From an uncultured Selenomonadales bacterium (GTDB lineage: Bacteria > Bacillota > Negativicutes > Selenomonadales > Selenomonadaceae): DNA of 13,748 nucleotides. The position numbers were made by a program, and so were the translations under genes. The notes beneath the pieces were generated by a model that saw only the letters and a program-made list of their open reading frames with translations, had not been told where the DNA came from and ran no database searches. This document shows, piece by piece, positions 1 to 7,485 of this stretch; positions within the stretch are counted from its first letter, which is position 1, and each line of letters starts with the position of its first letter. The stretch covers positions 1 to 13,748 of the forward strand of contig CALDHY010000037.1 of the NCBI GenBank assembly GCA_937901445.1, read 5' to 3'.

Positions 1-91
1 GGATTAGTGAAAAGGAATCGCCCGCCGCACTCCGTTTTTGTAAAAAAAGAAAGTACATTTAAAAATTAAAATTAGATTAAAAATAAAAATC
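1..91. other. Left-edge region, 3' side of an unseen upstream unit
   Basis: AT-rich stretch ahead of the terminator at 92-115. Two plus-strand frames are open from the window edge: one stops at 67-69 (22 codons, ending S-T-F-K-N) and one at 60-62 (19 codons, ending R-K-Y-I). Either could be the C-terminal tail of an upstream plus-strand gene, and the terminator just downstream supports such a gene. Both open stretches are short enough to occur by chance. The first seven bases, GGATTAG, would also fit the end of a heptad array like those found elsewhere in the window, but seven bases cannot establish that. Confidence 0.3.
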
Positions 92-115
92 CGCTCCATT
101 GGGGGGCGTTTTTTT
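92..115 (+). terminator. Intrinsic terminator upstream of rel
   Basis: Six-pair stem, CGCTCC (92-97) against GGGGCG (103-108) with one T-G wobble, loop ATTGG, followed directly by seven T (109-115). It would end transcription entering from the left, so rel depends on its own promoter. Confidence 0.75.
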
Positions 116-135
116 ATAAAAAATTTTTGCACATA

Positions 136-144
136 TGCTATAAT
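136..144 (+). promoter_or_regulatory. rel promoter, extended -10
   Basis: TGC followed by the perfect -10 hexamer TATAAT (139-144) gives an extended -10 element. No convincing -35 box lies 16-18 nt upstream. The expected start near 151 would leave a leader of only about 14 nt, barely containing the ribosome binding site. The ten bases GCTATAATAT recur in the promoter at 2505-2514. Confidence 0.6.
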
Positions 145-164
145 ATAAAAAAGAGGTGAGCAGA

Positions 165-2432
165 ATGAACGATAAAGACAAAAAACCCGTAACAATAGAA
201 TCAATTATAAGCGCGGTAAAAAGTTATCAGCCGGACGCAGATTTAGAAATGATTGAGCGAGCTTACCTTGTGGCGAAAGAGGGACATCAAACGCAGACGC
301 GGGCAAGCGGCGAACCATATATAAATCATCCGCTGAACGTGGCGGCAATTTTAACTGAACTGCAACTGGACGATACAACAATAGCCGCCGCACTTCTTCA
401 CGACGTGGCAGAGGATACACTTTTTACTATTGAAGAAATTCAAGATATGTTCGGCGATGAAATGGCGTTGTTAATCGACGGCGTAACGAAAATTGGAAAA
501 ATCCCAATCAGTTTGGTTAAAAAAGGTGACAGCGAAAAATCTAAATCAGACGCCGCCCGCGCAAAACTCAAGGAAGAACAAAAACTTGAAACTTACCGCA
601 AAATGATTATCGCAATGGCTAAAGATATTCGAGTTATTATGATAAAACTTGCCGACCGCCTGCACAATATGCGAACGCTGAAATATACAAGTCCCGACAA
701 ACAAAAACGTATTGCCCAAGAAACGTTGGAAATTTACGCGCCGCTTGCAAACAGGCTCGGTATTTCAAGTATTAAATGGGAACTCGAAGATTTAAGCCTT
801 CGTTATCTGGAGCCGGAAATTTACTACAATTTAGTTAAAACCGTCGTACAAAAAAGAAAAGACCGTCAAATTTATATAACTGAAGCTGTCAAACAGATTG
901 AAGAAGAATTTGACGATTTAGATATACACGCCTCAATCAGCGGGCGCGCCAAACATTTTTACAGCATTTACAAAAAAATGAAACGCGATAACAAAGATAT
1001 TGGCGAAATTTACGACCTTTCCGCAATCAGAATTTTGGTTGACGACGTGAAAGATTGTTATCACGTTTTAGGGATAATTCATGCACGCTGGAAACCAATT
1101 CCCGGACGTTTCAAAGATTATATCGCCGTGCCGAAAAGCAACGGCTACCGCTCCCTTCATACAACCGTAATGGTTTTGGGTTATCCCATTGAAATTCAAA
1201 TTCGTACCTACGCAATGCACCAAATTTCAGAATACGGCGTGGCGGCGCACTGGAAATATAAAGAGGCGGGTAAAAGCGTCAAAACAAATTCTGCCGACCA
1301 AAAAATGTCGTGGCTTCATCAAATGGTACAACTTCAACGCGAAATTAAAGACCCGAAAGAATATCTTGAGGCGTTGAAGATTGATATTTTCAGTGACGAA
1401 ATTTTTGTATTCACGCCCGCCGGCGATTTAATTTCACTGCCGCAAGGTTCAAATCCCATAGACTTTGCATACCGCATTCATAGCCAAGTAGGACATCACT
1501 GCGTAGGCGCAAAAGTCAACGGCAAAATTGTTCCGCTCGAATACAAACTTCATACCGGCGATTACGTCGAAATTATTACCAATCGTTCAAACAACGGACC
1601 GAGTCAAGATTGGTTGAATATCGTTGCCTCAAGTGATACGCGCGCCAAAATTCGTTCATGGTTTAAACGTGAAAACCGCGAGGAAAATATTCAGCACGGG
1701 CAAGAATTAATTGTTGAAGAGCTTAAAAAGTTAGGGTACATTCCAAAAGATTTACTTAAAGAAAACCGCCTTGAAAAAATCGCCGAGCAAATGAACATTG
1801 GCACGGAAGAAGATTTACTCGCGCAGATTGGCTACGGCAGCGCACATTTAAACGGCGTCATTGCAAGGCTGATTGAATTTCACAAAAAGGAACTTGCAGA
1901 AAATACACCGCCGGATATTTCCGCAATGCTCAAAGAAATTAAAAAACCTGTACAAGACGGCAAGGCAAAAAATGACAGCGGCATTTTGGTTGAGGGCGAA
2001 AGCGGCTTTGTCGTACGGCTTGCCAAATGTTGCAATCCAATTCCCGGCGATGAAATTTCCGGCTACATAACACGCGGGCGCGGCGTTTCTGTTCATCGCG
2101 TAGACTGCCCAAATATCTTGAAAGGGATTGAACTTGACAGGATGATAGAGGTTAGCTGGGCGAACTCGAAAGAAAATATTTACGTTGTCGAACTTGAAAT
2201 TGTCTGCAACGATAAAAGCGGCGCGTTGACTGAAATTTTGGCAATACCGGCAACTTTGCAATTAAACATTCATTCGATTCACGCCACGCCGAATAAAAGT
2301 AACAAAACTTCCACAATTCGGCTTGGTCTTGAAGTCAAAAATTCCGACGACGTTAAAAGAATGATGACGCAACTTCGCCGCGTCAAAGATGTTTACAGCG
2401 TCACGCGCCCTATTAATCTTCCCAACGATTAA
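165..2432 (+). CDS. relA: Bifunctional (p)ppGpp synthetase/hydrolase (Rel)
   Basis: Cytoplasmic stringent-response enzyme that makes (p)ppGpp from ATP and GDP/GTP and hydrolyses it; 755 residues, the normal full length. The order is an N-terminal HD hydrolase domain with the metal-ligand pattern intact (R46, H55, HDxxED at 79-84, D164), a synthetase domain (about 195-365) with the RFKD motif typical of bifunctional enzymes at 315-318 and EIQIRT at 343-348, a TGS domain (about 408-472), a zinc-finger-like segment with CC at 622-623, and a C-terminal ACT domain (about 675-750). ATG at 165 is chosen because AAGAGGTGA lies 5 nt upstream. The GTG at 156 in the same frame overlaps that ribosome binding site. 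The gene is monocistronic, flanked by its own promoter and terminators. Oddity: about 18 extra charged residues in the hydrolase domain (about 114-136). Confidence 0.97.
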   Translation: MNDKDKKPVTIESIISAVKSYQPDADLEMIERAYLVAKEGHQTQTRASGEPYINHPLNVAAILTELQLDDTTIAAALLHDVAEDTLFTIEEIQDMFGDEMALLIDGVTKIGKIPISLVKKGDSEKSKSDAARAKLKEEQKLETYRKMIIAMAKDIRVIMIKLADRLHNMRTLKYTSPDKQKRIAQETLEIYAPLANRLGISSIKWELEDLSLRYLEPEIYYNLVKTVVQKRKDRQIYITEAVKQIEEEFDDLDIHASISGRAKHFYSIYKKMKRDNKDIGEIYDLSAIRILVDDVKDCYHVLGIIHARWKPIPGRFKDYIAVPKSNGYRSLHTTVMVLGYPIEIQIRTYAMHQISEYGVAAHWKYKEAGKSVKTNSADQKMSWLHQMVQLQREIKDPKEYLEALKIDIFSDEIFVFTPAGDLISLPQGSNPIDFAYRIHSQVGHHCVGAKVNGKIVPLEYKLHTGDYVEIITNRSNNGPSQDWLNIVASSDTRAKIRSWFKRENREENIQHGQELIVEELKKLGYIPKDLLKENRLEKIAEQMNIGTEEDLLAQIGYGSAHLNGVIARLIEFHKKELAENTPPDISAMLKEIKKPVQDGKAKNDSGILVEGESGFVVRLAKCCNPIPGDEISGYITRGRGVSVHRVDCPNILKGIELDRMIEVSWANSKENIYVVELEIVCNDKSGALTEILAIPATLQLNIHSIHATPNKSNKTSTIRLGLEVKNSDDVKRMMTQLRRVKDVYSVTRPINLPND

Positions 2433-2443
2433 AAAAATTTCAC

Positions 2444-2472
2444 GCGGTACAAAATTTGTACTGCATTTTTTT
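2444..2472 (+). terminator. Intrinsic terminator of rel
   Basis: Seven-pair stem, GCGGTAC (2444-2450) with GTACTGC (2458-2464), one G-T wobble, loop AAAATTT, then one A and seven T (2466-2472). It starts 12 nt after the rel stop codon. Confidence 0.85.
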
Positions 2473-2494
2473 ATGCAATTTTAATGTTCAATAA

Positions 2495-2513
2495 AAATTT
2501 TTAAGCTATAATA
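2495..2513 (+). promoter_or_regulatory. Promoter of first LPP20-like gene
   Basis: Contains the perfect -10 TATAAT (2507-2512) in the block AAATTTTTAAGCTATAATA. The same 19 bases with one change occur at 3425-3443, before the second LPP20-like gene. There is no good -35. The best match, TGTTCA at 2485-2490 with a 16-nt spacer, has only three consensus bases. Confidence 0.6.
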
Positions 2514-2544
2514 TCTTTAAAATTTCAAATTGGAGGTTTTTAAA

Positions 2545-3306
2545 ATGAAGAAAAAATTTTTAGGGATTCTGGCGGCAGGAATTTTTTTGTTTGTAAGTTT
2601 AGTTTCGGCGGCAGAAATTCAAGGCAACGGTTACATTGAAGTTGAAGAAATTCAGTATTATATACAGGGAAAATCACTCAATGATTTAAAACGAATGGCA
2701 GAAATGCGCGCTTACAGAAAACTTGCAGAGGAACTCGGCGAATTGCACATTTCGTCAAATACCGTAATGAAAAATGAAATGCTTGACGATGAAATAAAAG
2801 TTGCAGTTGAAAAAACCGTGCGCGGTGCAAAAGTTACAACAATTCGTGATGCCGAAAATAATTTTATTGCAAAATGTCGCTTGAATTTATTTGGCGGGCA
2901 AAATTCCATTGCAAATATCGTTGTGCCGCAAAATGAAAATTCCGTTCCCTTTCCAAAGCCAATAGTTATGAATATCGACGCAAATTATACCGGCTTAATC
3001 ATCGATTGCAGCGGGCAAAATCTTTCAACCGCCGTTTTACCCAAAATTTTTTCTGAAAGCGGCGAAGAAATTTACGCCTTCAAATATCTTGACAGAAATA
3101 TGGTAGTCAATCGCGGGATGGTTGCTTATTCTGACAGCGCAACTTCCGGCGTGCAACGCGCAGGCAGTAACCCTTTGACAGTTCAAGCAATGTTTATTCA
3201 AAACGATTGTGATGTTATTGTAAGCGATGACGACGCGCAAAAAATTTTGGCGGCTAATCAAAAATCCAATATCTTGAAAAATTGTATGGTAGTTTTCATT
3301 AAATAA
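2545..3306 (+). CDS. Exported LPP20-like protein of unknown function
   Basis: 253 residues. ATG at 2545 is chosen because GGAGG (2532-2536) sits 8 nt upstream. The TTG at 2530 lies within that site. Residues 1-22 form a Sec signal peptide (MKKK, hydrophobic core, cleavage about VSA|AEI), so the product is probably periplasmic or surface exposed. The next roughly 95 residues carry the pattern A-x3-A-x2-K-L-A-E-E-L, VMK and DDEIK, resembling the N-terminal domain of the LPP20/FlgT-type family and of the next gene. The C-terminal half (about 130-253) has a conserved-looking core with TGLIIDCSG, RAGSNP and a final CMVVFIK, which I recall from hypothetical proteins of Negativicutes. No catalytic residues are evident. 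It has its own promoter and is probably monocistronic. Family assignment is by pattern only; function unknown. Confidence 0.85.
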   Translation: MKKKFLGILAAGIFLFVSLVSAAEIQGNGYIEVEEIQYYIQGKSLNDLKRMAEMRAYRKLAEELGELHISSNTVMKNEMLDDEIKVAVEKTVRGAKVTTIRDAENNFIAKCRLNLFGGQNSIANIVVPQNENSVPFPKPIVMNIDANYTGLIIDCSGQNLSTAVLPKIFSESGEEIYAFKYLDRNMVVNRGMVAYSDSATSGVQRAGSNPLTVQAMFIQNDCDVIVSDDDAQKILAANQKSNILKNCMVVFIK

Positions 3307-3312
3307 AAATTT

Positions 3313-3423
3313 CCTGTCAAAAACGCGCAGAATCGATTTTAAGCCACGTTTTAAATTTTTTGACAAAGTTGTATTGATGAACTCAAAACGCGGCTTACAG
3401 GGCATTTCAGGCGCGTCTGAAGG
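3313..3423. repeat. 111-nt nested inverted repeat between the LPP20-like genes
   Basis: The outer arms pair CCT(g)TCA (3313-3319) with TGAAGG (3418-3423), then ACGCGC (3323-3328) with GCGCGT (3411-3416). The inner arms pair 3341-3352 (AAGCCACGTTTT) with 3385-3396 (AAAACGCGGCTT), 11 of 12 positions, around a 32-nt loop. No T-run follows, so it is not an intrinsic terminator. AAATTT lies beside both ends (3307-3312 and 3425-3430), which could be a target duplication or chance in AT-rich DNA. It may be a MITE-like element or a structured RNA segment. Confidence 0.5.
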
Positions 3424-3424
3424 C

Positions 3425-3443
3425 AAATTTTTAAGCTTTAATA
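3425..3443 (+). promoter_or_regulatory. Promoter of TPR/LPP20-like gene
   Basis: The block AAATTTTTAAGCTTTAATA matches 18 of 19 bases of the promoter block at 2495-2513, with -10 hexamer TTTAAT (3437-3442) instead of TATAAT. It lies 22 nt before the start codon. No clear -35 was found. Confidence 0.5.
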
Positions 3444-3465
3444 ATTTAAAAATGAGGTGAATGCC

Positions 3466-4476
3466 ATGAAAAAATTTTTAGGTATCACTTTTTTAGTTTT
3501 CGCCCTAAGTTGTCAGATTGTTTTTGCCAAGCAAGAATTAATTGAGGCAACGGGAACTTACATAATGGATTCAAATCTTGATGAAACTCCGGCAAGTGCA
3601 ACCGCCCGCGCCCGTGAAGAGGCTAAACGCGCCGCCATTGAAAAAGCCGGCGTTTATTTGCAAAGTTATTCTGTTATGAAAGATTTTGTGCTTGAATACG
3701 ATGAAGTTAAAACCGTCGCCGCGCAACTTTTAAAAATTCAAGACGAAACAAAAAAAATTGAACCCTATCAAGACGATTTATTAAAATTTACCGTAACGAT
3801 TAGAGCTATTGTCGAAGACAGCAACGACGAAATTTTGAAGACCATTATGCAAGACAAAAACAATTTGGAAGAAGCAACCGAACGCTACAAAAAACTTCAA
3901 GCCGAATATGACACGCTTAAAAAGCAAATGGATGAACTCAAGCAAAATTACAATTCTGCTGATGATTCTCAAAAAGCCGAAATTAAAAATTCCGTCGCGC
4001 AGAACAGCAAATATTTTAACGCGCTTTTAGAATTGGAACAGGGCAACAAATTTTATTTTAACAAAAATTATCAAAGTGCCATTCAAGCTTACAGCCGCGC
4101 AATAAATTTAAATTCTAATTTTGCTGAAGCGTATAACAATCGCGGCAATTCCTATTTCCAATTGCAAAATTATTCTCAAGCGCAACAAGATTTACAAATT
4201 GCCGCAAGGTTTAATAATTTTGATGCGCGTATACATAACAATTTGGGCAGTGCGTATCTTTTGCAAAATATGTATGACGCCGCAATTAACGAATACACGC
4301 AGGCTATAAATCTCAATCCCAATCTTTTCACGGCTTATTATAACCGCGCGCTTGCTTATTGTTACGCCGGAAAATTTCAAGAGGCGTTACCGGATTCAAG
4401 GCGCGCCATGCAATTAAATCCTTCAAGCGTCGAGGCGCAAAATTTATACAATCAGATTTTAGAAAGATTGAATTAA
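3466..4476 (+). CDS. Exported LPP20-like protein with coiled coil and TPR repeats
   Basis: 336 residues. ATG at 3466 follows GAGGTGA (3454-3460) by 5 nt. The GTG at 3457 lies inside that site. The signal peptide spans about 1-21, with probable cleavage VFA|KQE. Residues 25-115 resemble the N-terminal domain of the preceding exported protein (Ala/Arg-rich helix, SVMKDF, DEVK), suggesting tandem paralogues. A charged coiled coil covers about 130-165. Four TPR units of 34 residues cover about 186-321, with the usual NNRGNSYF, NNLGSAYL and YNRALAY signatures. TPR arrays bind protein partners, so an envelope scaffold or assembly role is a reasonable inference; the partner is unknown. The gene ends before a bidirectional terminator. 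A lipoprotein reading was considered (ALSC at 13-16), but the residue at -3 is Ala, so it is weak. Confidence 0.88.
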   Translation: MKKFLGITFLVFALSCQIVFAKQELIEATGTYIMDSNLDETPASATARAREEAKRAAIEKAGVYLQSYSVMKDFVLEYDEVKTVAAQLLKIQDETKKIEPYQDDLLKFTVTIRAIVEDSNDEILKTIMQDKNNLEEATERYKKLQAEYDTLKKQMDELKQNYNSADDSQKAEIKNSVAQNSKYFNALLELEQGNKFYFNKNYQSAIQAYSRAINLNSNFAEAYNNRGNSYFQLQNYSQAQQDLQIAARFNNFDARIHNNLGSAYLLQNMYDAAINEYTQAINLNPNLFTAYYNRALAYCYAGKFQEALPDSRRAMQLNPSSVEAQNLYNQILERLN

Positions 4477-4501
4477 TAAATTTTATATCGCAAAAAAATA
4501 A

Positions 4502-4526
4502 TCGGTCTGCGCGACCGACTTTTTTT
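4502..4526. terminator. Bidirectional terminator between convergent genes
   Basis: Perfect six-pair stem, TCGGTC (4502-4507) with GACCGA (4513-4518), loop TGCGC. Seven T follow on the plus strand (4520-4526). On the minus strand the stem is followed by TTATTTTTTT. It ends the TPR gene from the left and the cyclo-ligase operon from the right. Its plus-strand T-run overlaps the cyclo-ligase stop codon. Confidence 0.85.
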
Positions 4527-5085
4527 ATTTTAAGATTCTTTTTTCTGTAATAATCATATCAACTTTAAAATCGTGCGGTTCGGTTGGTACGGCATCGACA
4601 ATTTGGAAATCGTAAGCAAGCGCAATTTTTTTTGCATTGACTGCGCGTGGTAAAAATTTATCGTAGTAGCCGCCGCCGAGTCCCAATCTGTTAAAATTAA
4701 AATCAAACGCCGCGCCCGGTACGATGACGCAATTAATTTTTTCCGGCGCAATAATTTTTCTTAAATCTTTACGCACTGTCAAAATTCCAAATGCTCCAAC
4801 TTCCAGCGCGTCAAAACTTTCAACTTGCACGGCGCACATTTCGCCCTTGCCGATTATTAACGGTATCGCCAAAATTTTTTTGTTTGCAAATGCATCAACG
4901 AAAATTTCTCGCAGTTGAACTTCTTCAGCCATTGAAACATACGCCATTACAATTTTTGAATTTCGGTAAACTTCCTGCGCCAAAATTTTTTTTGTAATTT
5001 CGTTGCTGAAATTTTGCCGTTCAATTTCTGAAAGAGACTTTCGCCGCGCTTGCATTTCTTTTCGCAGTAATTTTTTTTCGTTCAA
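4525..5085 (-). CDS. fau: 5-formyltetrahydrofolate cyclo-ligase
   Basis: Cytoplasmic enzyme of one-carbon metabolism: ATP-dependent conversion of 5-formyltetrahydrofolate to 5,10-methenyltetrahydrofolate. The length of 186 residues is normal. Family signatures are the N-terminal K-x2-L-R-K-E-M-x-A-R-R pattern (5-15), VPGAAFD (122-128), RLGLGGGYYDKFL (133-145) with its Gly-rich phosphate-binding turn, and EPHDFKVDMIITE near the C-terminus. The start is TTG at 5085. It is preferred over the ATG at codon 11 because the intervening residues match the family N-terminus, and AAGGG lies 10 nt upstream. Only 6 nt separate it from the gatA stop, so it is the last gene of the gatC-budA-gatA operon and probably translationally linked to gatA. 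Confidence 0.93.
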   Translation of the reverse strand: MNEKKLLRKEMQARRKSLSEIERQNFSNEITKKILAQEVYRNSKIVMAYVSMAEEVQLREIFVDAFANKKILAIPLIIGKGEMCAVQVESFDALEVGAFGILTVRKDLRKIIAPEKINCVIVPGAAFDFNFNRLGLGGGYYDKFLPRAVNAKKIALAYDFQIVDAVPTEPHDFKVDMIITEKRILK

Positions 5086-5091
5086 TTTAAA

Positions 5092-6525
5092 TTAGCCCTT
5101 GTTTTGCTCGTAAGTGAACGCTGCGCGAATAATTGTTTCTTCGTCAAGTGCTTTACCGATTAATTGAAAACCTATTGGCAATTTTTCTGAAGTAAAGCCG
5201 CAAGGTATGGAAATTCCCGGTAACCCTGCAAGATTAAGCGGCACTGTGCAAATATCCTGCAGGTACATTTTCAGCGGGTCATTAATCATTTCGCCAATTT
5301 TAAAAGCGGCGTTCGGCGTTGTCGGTGTCAAAATTATATCAACATTTTTAAAAGCGTCGGTAAAATCTTTCTGAATCAACGTGCGAACTTTCAACGCCTT
5401 CAAATAATAAGCGTCATAATAGCCCGCGCTAAGTGCGTAGTTGCCAATCATTATGCGGCGTTTGACTTCTTCGCCGAATTTTTCTGTACGGGTATTCGTC
5501 ATCATTTCAACAATATCTGCGCCGTCAACCCTTGCGCCGTAACTTACGCCGTCATAGCGTTCAAGATTGGTTGCCGCCTCCGCCGGTGCGATAATGTAAT
5601 AAGTTGAAATTGCAAATTCTGTATGCGGCAAGGAAATTTCTACAATCTGCGCGCCGAGTTTTTCATAAATTTCAGTTGCCTCAATTACGGCGTCTTCAAC
5701 TTCTTTATCCATACCGCTTGCAAAATATTCTTTCGGCAAGCCTATTTTCAAATTTTTGACGTCGCTGATTAAACTTTTTGTGAAGTCAGGAACGGCGGCA
5801 GGAGTTGACGTTGAATCCATTTCGTCAAGCCCGCAAATTGCATTTAAAACCGTCGCGCAGTCCGTAACGTCTTTTGTAAGCGGTCCAATCTGGTCAAGTG
5901 AAGAGGCAAAGGCAACAAGCCCGTAACGAGAAACGCGCCCGTAAGTCGGCTTCATACCAACAACGCCGCAAAAACTGGCAGGTTGACGAATGGAGCCGCC
6001 CGTATCACTGCCGAGCGTAAAAATTGCCTCGCCTGCCGCAACTGCCGCCGCACTGCCGCCGGAACTGCCGCCCGGTACTCTTGATAAATCGTGCGGATTT
6101 TTTGTGACGTGATACGCCGAATTTTCGGTACTTCCGCCCATTGCAAATTCATCCATATTAAGTTTGCCGAGAATTATTAAATTTTGCGCGTACAACTTTT
6201 TCATAACGGTTGCATCATACGGCGGCACGAAATTTTCAAGAATCTTTGAAGCGCAAGTGGTTTTAATTCCCTTAGTGCAAATGTTATCTTTAATCGCGCA
6301 GGGAATGCCTTCAAGCGCGGAAATTTTTTCGCCGCGTGAAATTTTTTCGTCAACGAGTTTTGCAGTTTCCAACGCTTGAGTTTTTGTAATTTCAAGGTAC
6401 GCGCCAATTTCAGTTTCTTTTTCGTCGATACGGCTAAATAAATCTTTTGTAAGTTCAAGCGCGCTGATTTTTTTTGAAGTCAAAAGTTCGTGGAGTTCGT
6501 GCGCGGTTTTTTCGTACAGTTTCAA
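5092..6525 (-). CDS. gatA: Aspartyl/glutamyl-tRNA amidotransferase subunit A
   Basis: Glutaminase/amidase subunit of GatCAB, which converts mischarged Glu-tRNA-Gln (or Asp-tRNA-Asn) to the correct amide form. The product has 477 residues. The amidase-signature triad is intact: Lys79 in GIPCAIKDN, Ser154 in [11 protein letters not shown] and nucleophile Ser178 in [10 protein letters not shown]. These positions coincide with those I recall for the Staphylococcus aureus enzyme, which supports the start chosen here. That start is TTG at 6525, 8 nt after GGAGG (6534-6538). An in-frame TTG at 6540 overlaps that site and is unlikely. It lies 23 nt downstream of the acetolactate decarboxylase gene, an unusual neighbour since gatC normally sits directly ahead. 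gatB does not follow; the cyclo-ligase gene does. Confidence 0.97.
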   Translation of the reverse strand: MKLYEKTAHELHELLTSKKISALELTKDLFSRIDEKETEIGAYLEITKTQALETAKLVDEKISRGEKISALEGIPCAIKDNICTKGIKTTCASKILENFVPPYDATVMKKLYAQNLIILGKLNMDEFAMGGSTENSAYHVTKNPHDLSRVPGGSSGGSAAAVAAGEAIFTLGSDTGGSIRQPASFCGVVGMKPTYGRVSRYGLVAFASSLDQIGPLTKDVTDCATVLNAICGLDEMDSTSTPAAVPDFTKSLISDVKNLKIGLPKEYFASGMDKEVEDAVIEATEIYEKLGAQIVEISLPHTEFAISTYYIIAPAEAATNLERYDGVSYGARVDGADIVEMMTNTRTEKFGEEVKRRIMIGNYALSAGYYDAYYLKALKVRTLIQKDFTDAFKNVDIILTPTTPNAAFKIGEMINDPLKMYLQDICTVPLNLAGLPGISIPCGFTSEKLPIGFQLIGKALDEETIIRAAFTYEQNKG

Positions 6526-6533
6526 AATTTTTT

Positions 6534-6538
6534 CCTCC
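6534..6538 (-). promoter_or_regulatory. Ribosome binding site fixing the gatA start
   Basis: GGAGG on the minus strand, followed by eight A/T bases and TTG at 6525. It overlaps the alternative upstream TTG (6540), which therefore cannot be served by it. Confidence 0.75.
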
Positions 6539-6548
6539 AATTAACAAA

Positions 6549-7442
6549 TTAATTTTCAACCGTTGCAATATCTTCATCTGTTTCAGGCGTTTCAGTTTCA
6601 GTTATTTCTTCAGGTATTATATCTGTATCTGTTTCAGTTAAATTTTTGCCCTGTTCGCTAACTTGAATATCTGCGCTTAAATCCTGCGCGAGGTCCAATT
6701 TTTGAAAACTTTTCTTTTTGGGAAGTCTCATGGCAAAATTGTCGGTTTTGTCAAATTGAACTTCGCCGCTTTTAATTTTAAGCTGTAAAACGTGTCCGCC
6801 CAAAGTTTTATCAACTGAAATAAAATGAAAGTGCCATCCGGGCGTATTTAAGCCGCTCATATAAGGCGGGCAATACAAGCCTACAATCGTGCCGTAAGTG
6901 TTATACAAAGTTTTTTCTTTTTGGTCGACTTCCAACGCCTGTACTAAAGTTTTGTAGGGTTTTTCCTGCGCCTTTTCACTGCGAATTAAAATTTCACTGA
7001 ACATACCGTCAATTTTAACGAAATAAAAACTGTTCGCGCCGTATTTGTCGACAAGCGAATTTAATTTTTCCTCAAGTAAATCTTTGTTTGAAATATTTTT
7101 GAGTTTAACAGAAAAATCTTTCTCAAAAAAAGTTACGTTTGCAAAAGGCACTGTAACTTTATCTTCGACAACATTAATTTTTAAATCTGCACCGGCGCGG
7201 TAAACTACGCCATCCAAAACAATCATTTCGCCGTCCAAGCCGTCAAAAGTTCCAAGTCCAATATCGCCCAAAGTTTTCAATTCTTCAACAGTAATGCTGC
7301 CGTCAAAGTGTCCGAGCGTCAAAGATTGTAACAACGCAACTTGATTATTTGTTTCACGTTCGACGGGTTCAGCCGCGTTTGCCGTACTAAATAAAATTGC
7401 GCCGGTTAATGCTGTAATTCCAAAAATTTTTTTATAATGCAT
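6549..7442 (-). CDS. budA: Exported alpha-acetolactate decarboxylase
   Basis: Converts 2-acetolactate to acetoin and CO2. The product has 297 residues. An N-terminal signal peptide (1-23, cleavage about ANA|AEP) indicates export, unlike cytoplasmic BudA/AlsD but like the secreted Brevibacillus AldB. The family core is complete: FDGSITVEEL (46-55), GLGTFDGLDGEM with Glu72, PFANVTFF (99-106), Arg154 in ILIRSEKAQEKPY, zinc ligands His204, His206 (PGWHFHF) and His217 (GGHV), and a C-terminal Glu263 in the place expected for the active-site glutamate. A 30-residue Thr/Glu/Asp-rich tail (268-297) extends past the family end. ATG at 7442 is preceded at 7 nt by AGGGG, which belongs to a heptad array. 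It sits between gatC and gatA, where no such gene is expected, and looks like an insertion into the operon. Confidence 0.9.
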   Translation of the reverse strand: MHYKKIFGITALTGAILFSTANAAEPVERETNNQVALLQSLTLGHFDGSITVEELKTLGDIGLGTFDGLDGEMIVLDGVVYRAGADLKINVVEDKVTVPFANVTFFEKDFSVKLKNISNKDLLEEKLNSLVDKYGANSFYFVKIDGMFSEILIRSEKAQEKPYKTLVQALEVDQKEKTLYNTYGTIVGLYCPPYMSGLNTPGWHFHFISVDKTLGGHVLQLKIKSGEVQFDKTDNFAMRLPKKKSFQKLDLAQDLSADIQVSEQGKNLTETDTDIIPEEITETETPETDEDIATVEN

Positions 7443-7448
7443 TTCAAT

Positions 7449-7483
7449 TCCCCTAGTCCTTATTCCTTAACCCCTAGTCCTTA
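7449..7483 (-). repeat. Heptad array A (five units) between gatC and budA
   Basis: Read on the minus strand: TAAGGAC, TAGGGGT, TAAGGAA, TAAGGAC, TAGGGGA, five units in exact 7-nt register. It begins 2 nt after the gatC stop codon and fills the gap to budA. The last unit supplies the budA ribosome binding site. No promoter is visible inside it. Confidence 0.85.
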
Positions 7484-7485
7484 AA

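Noticed and set aside
3037..3426. 129-codon minus-strand frame across the end of the first LPP20-like gene and the inverted repeat
   Set aside because: It overlaps a clear signal-peptide protein on the other strand for most of its length, has no ribosome binding site that I can see, and part of it lies in the inverted repeat.
3466..3531. Lipoprotein signal (ALSC) in the TPR protein
   Set aside because: The -3 residue is Ala rather than Leu/Val/Ile and a good signal peptidase I site (VFA|K) follows, so a soluble export signal is preferred.
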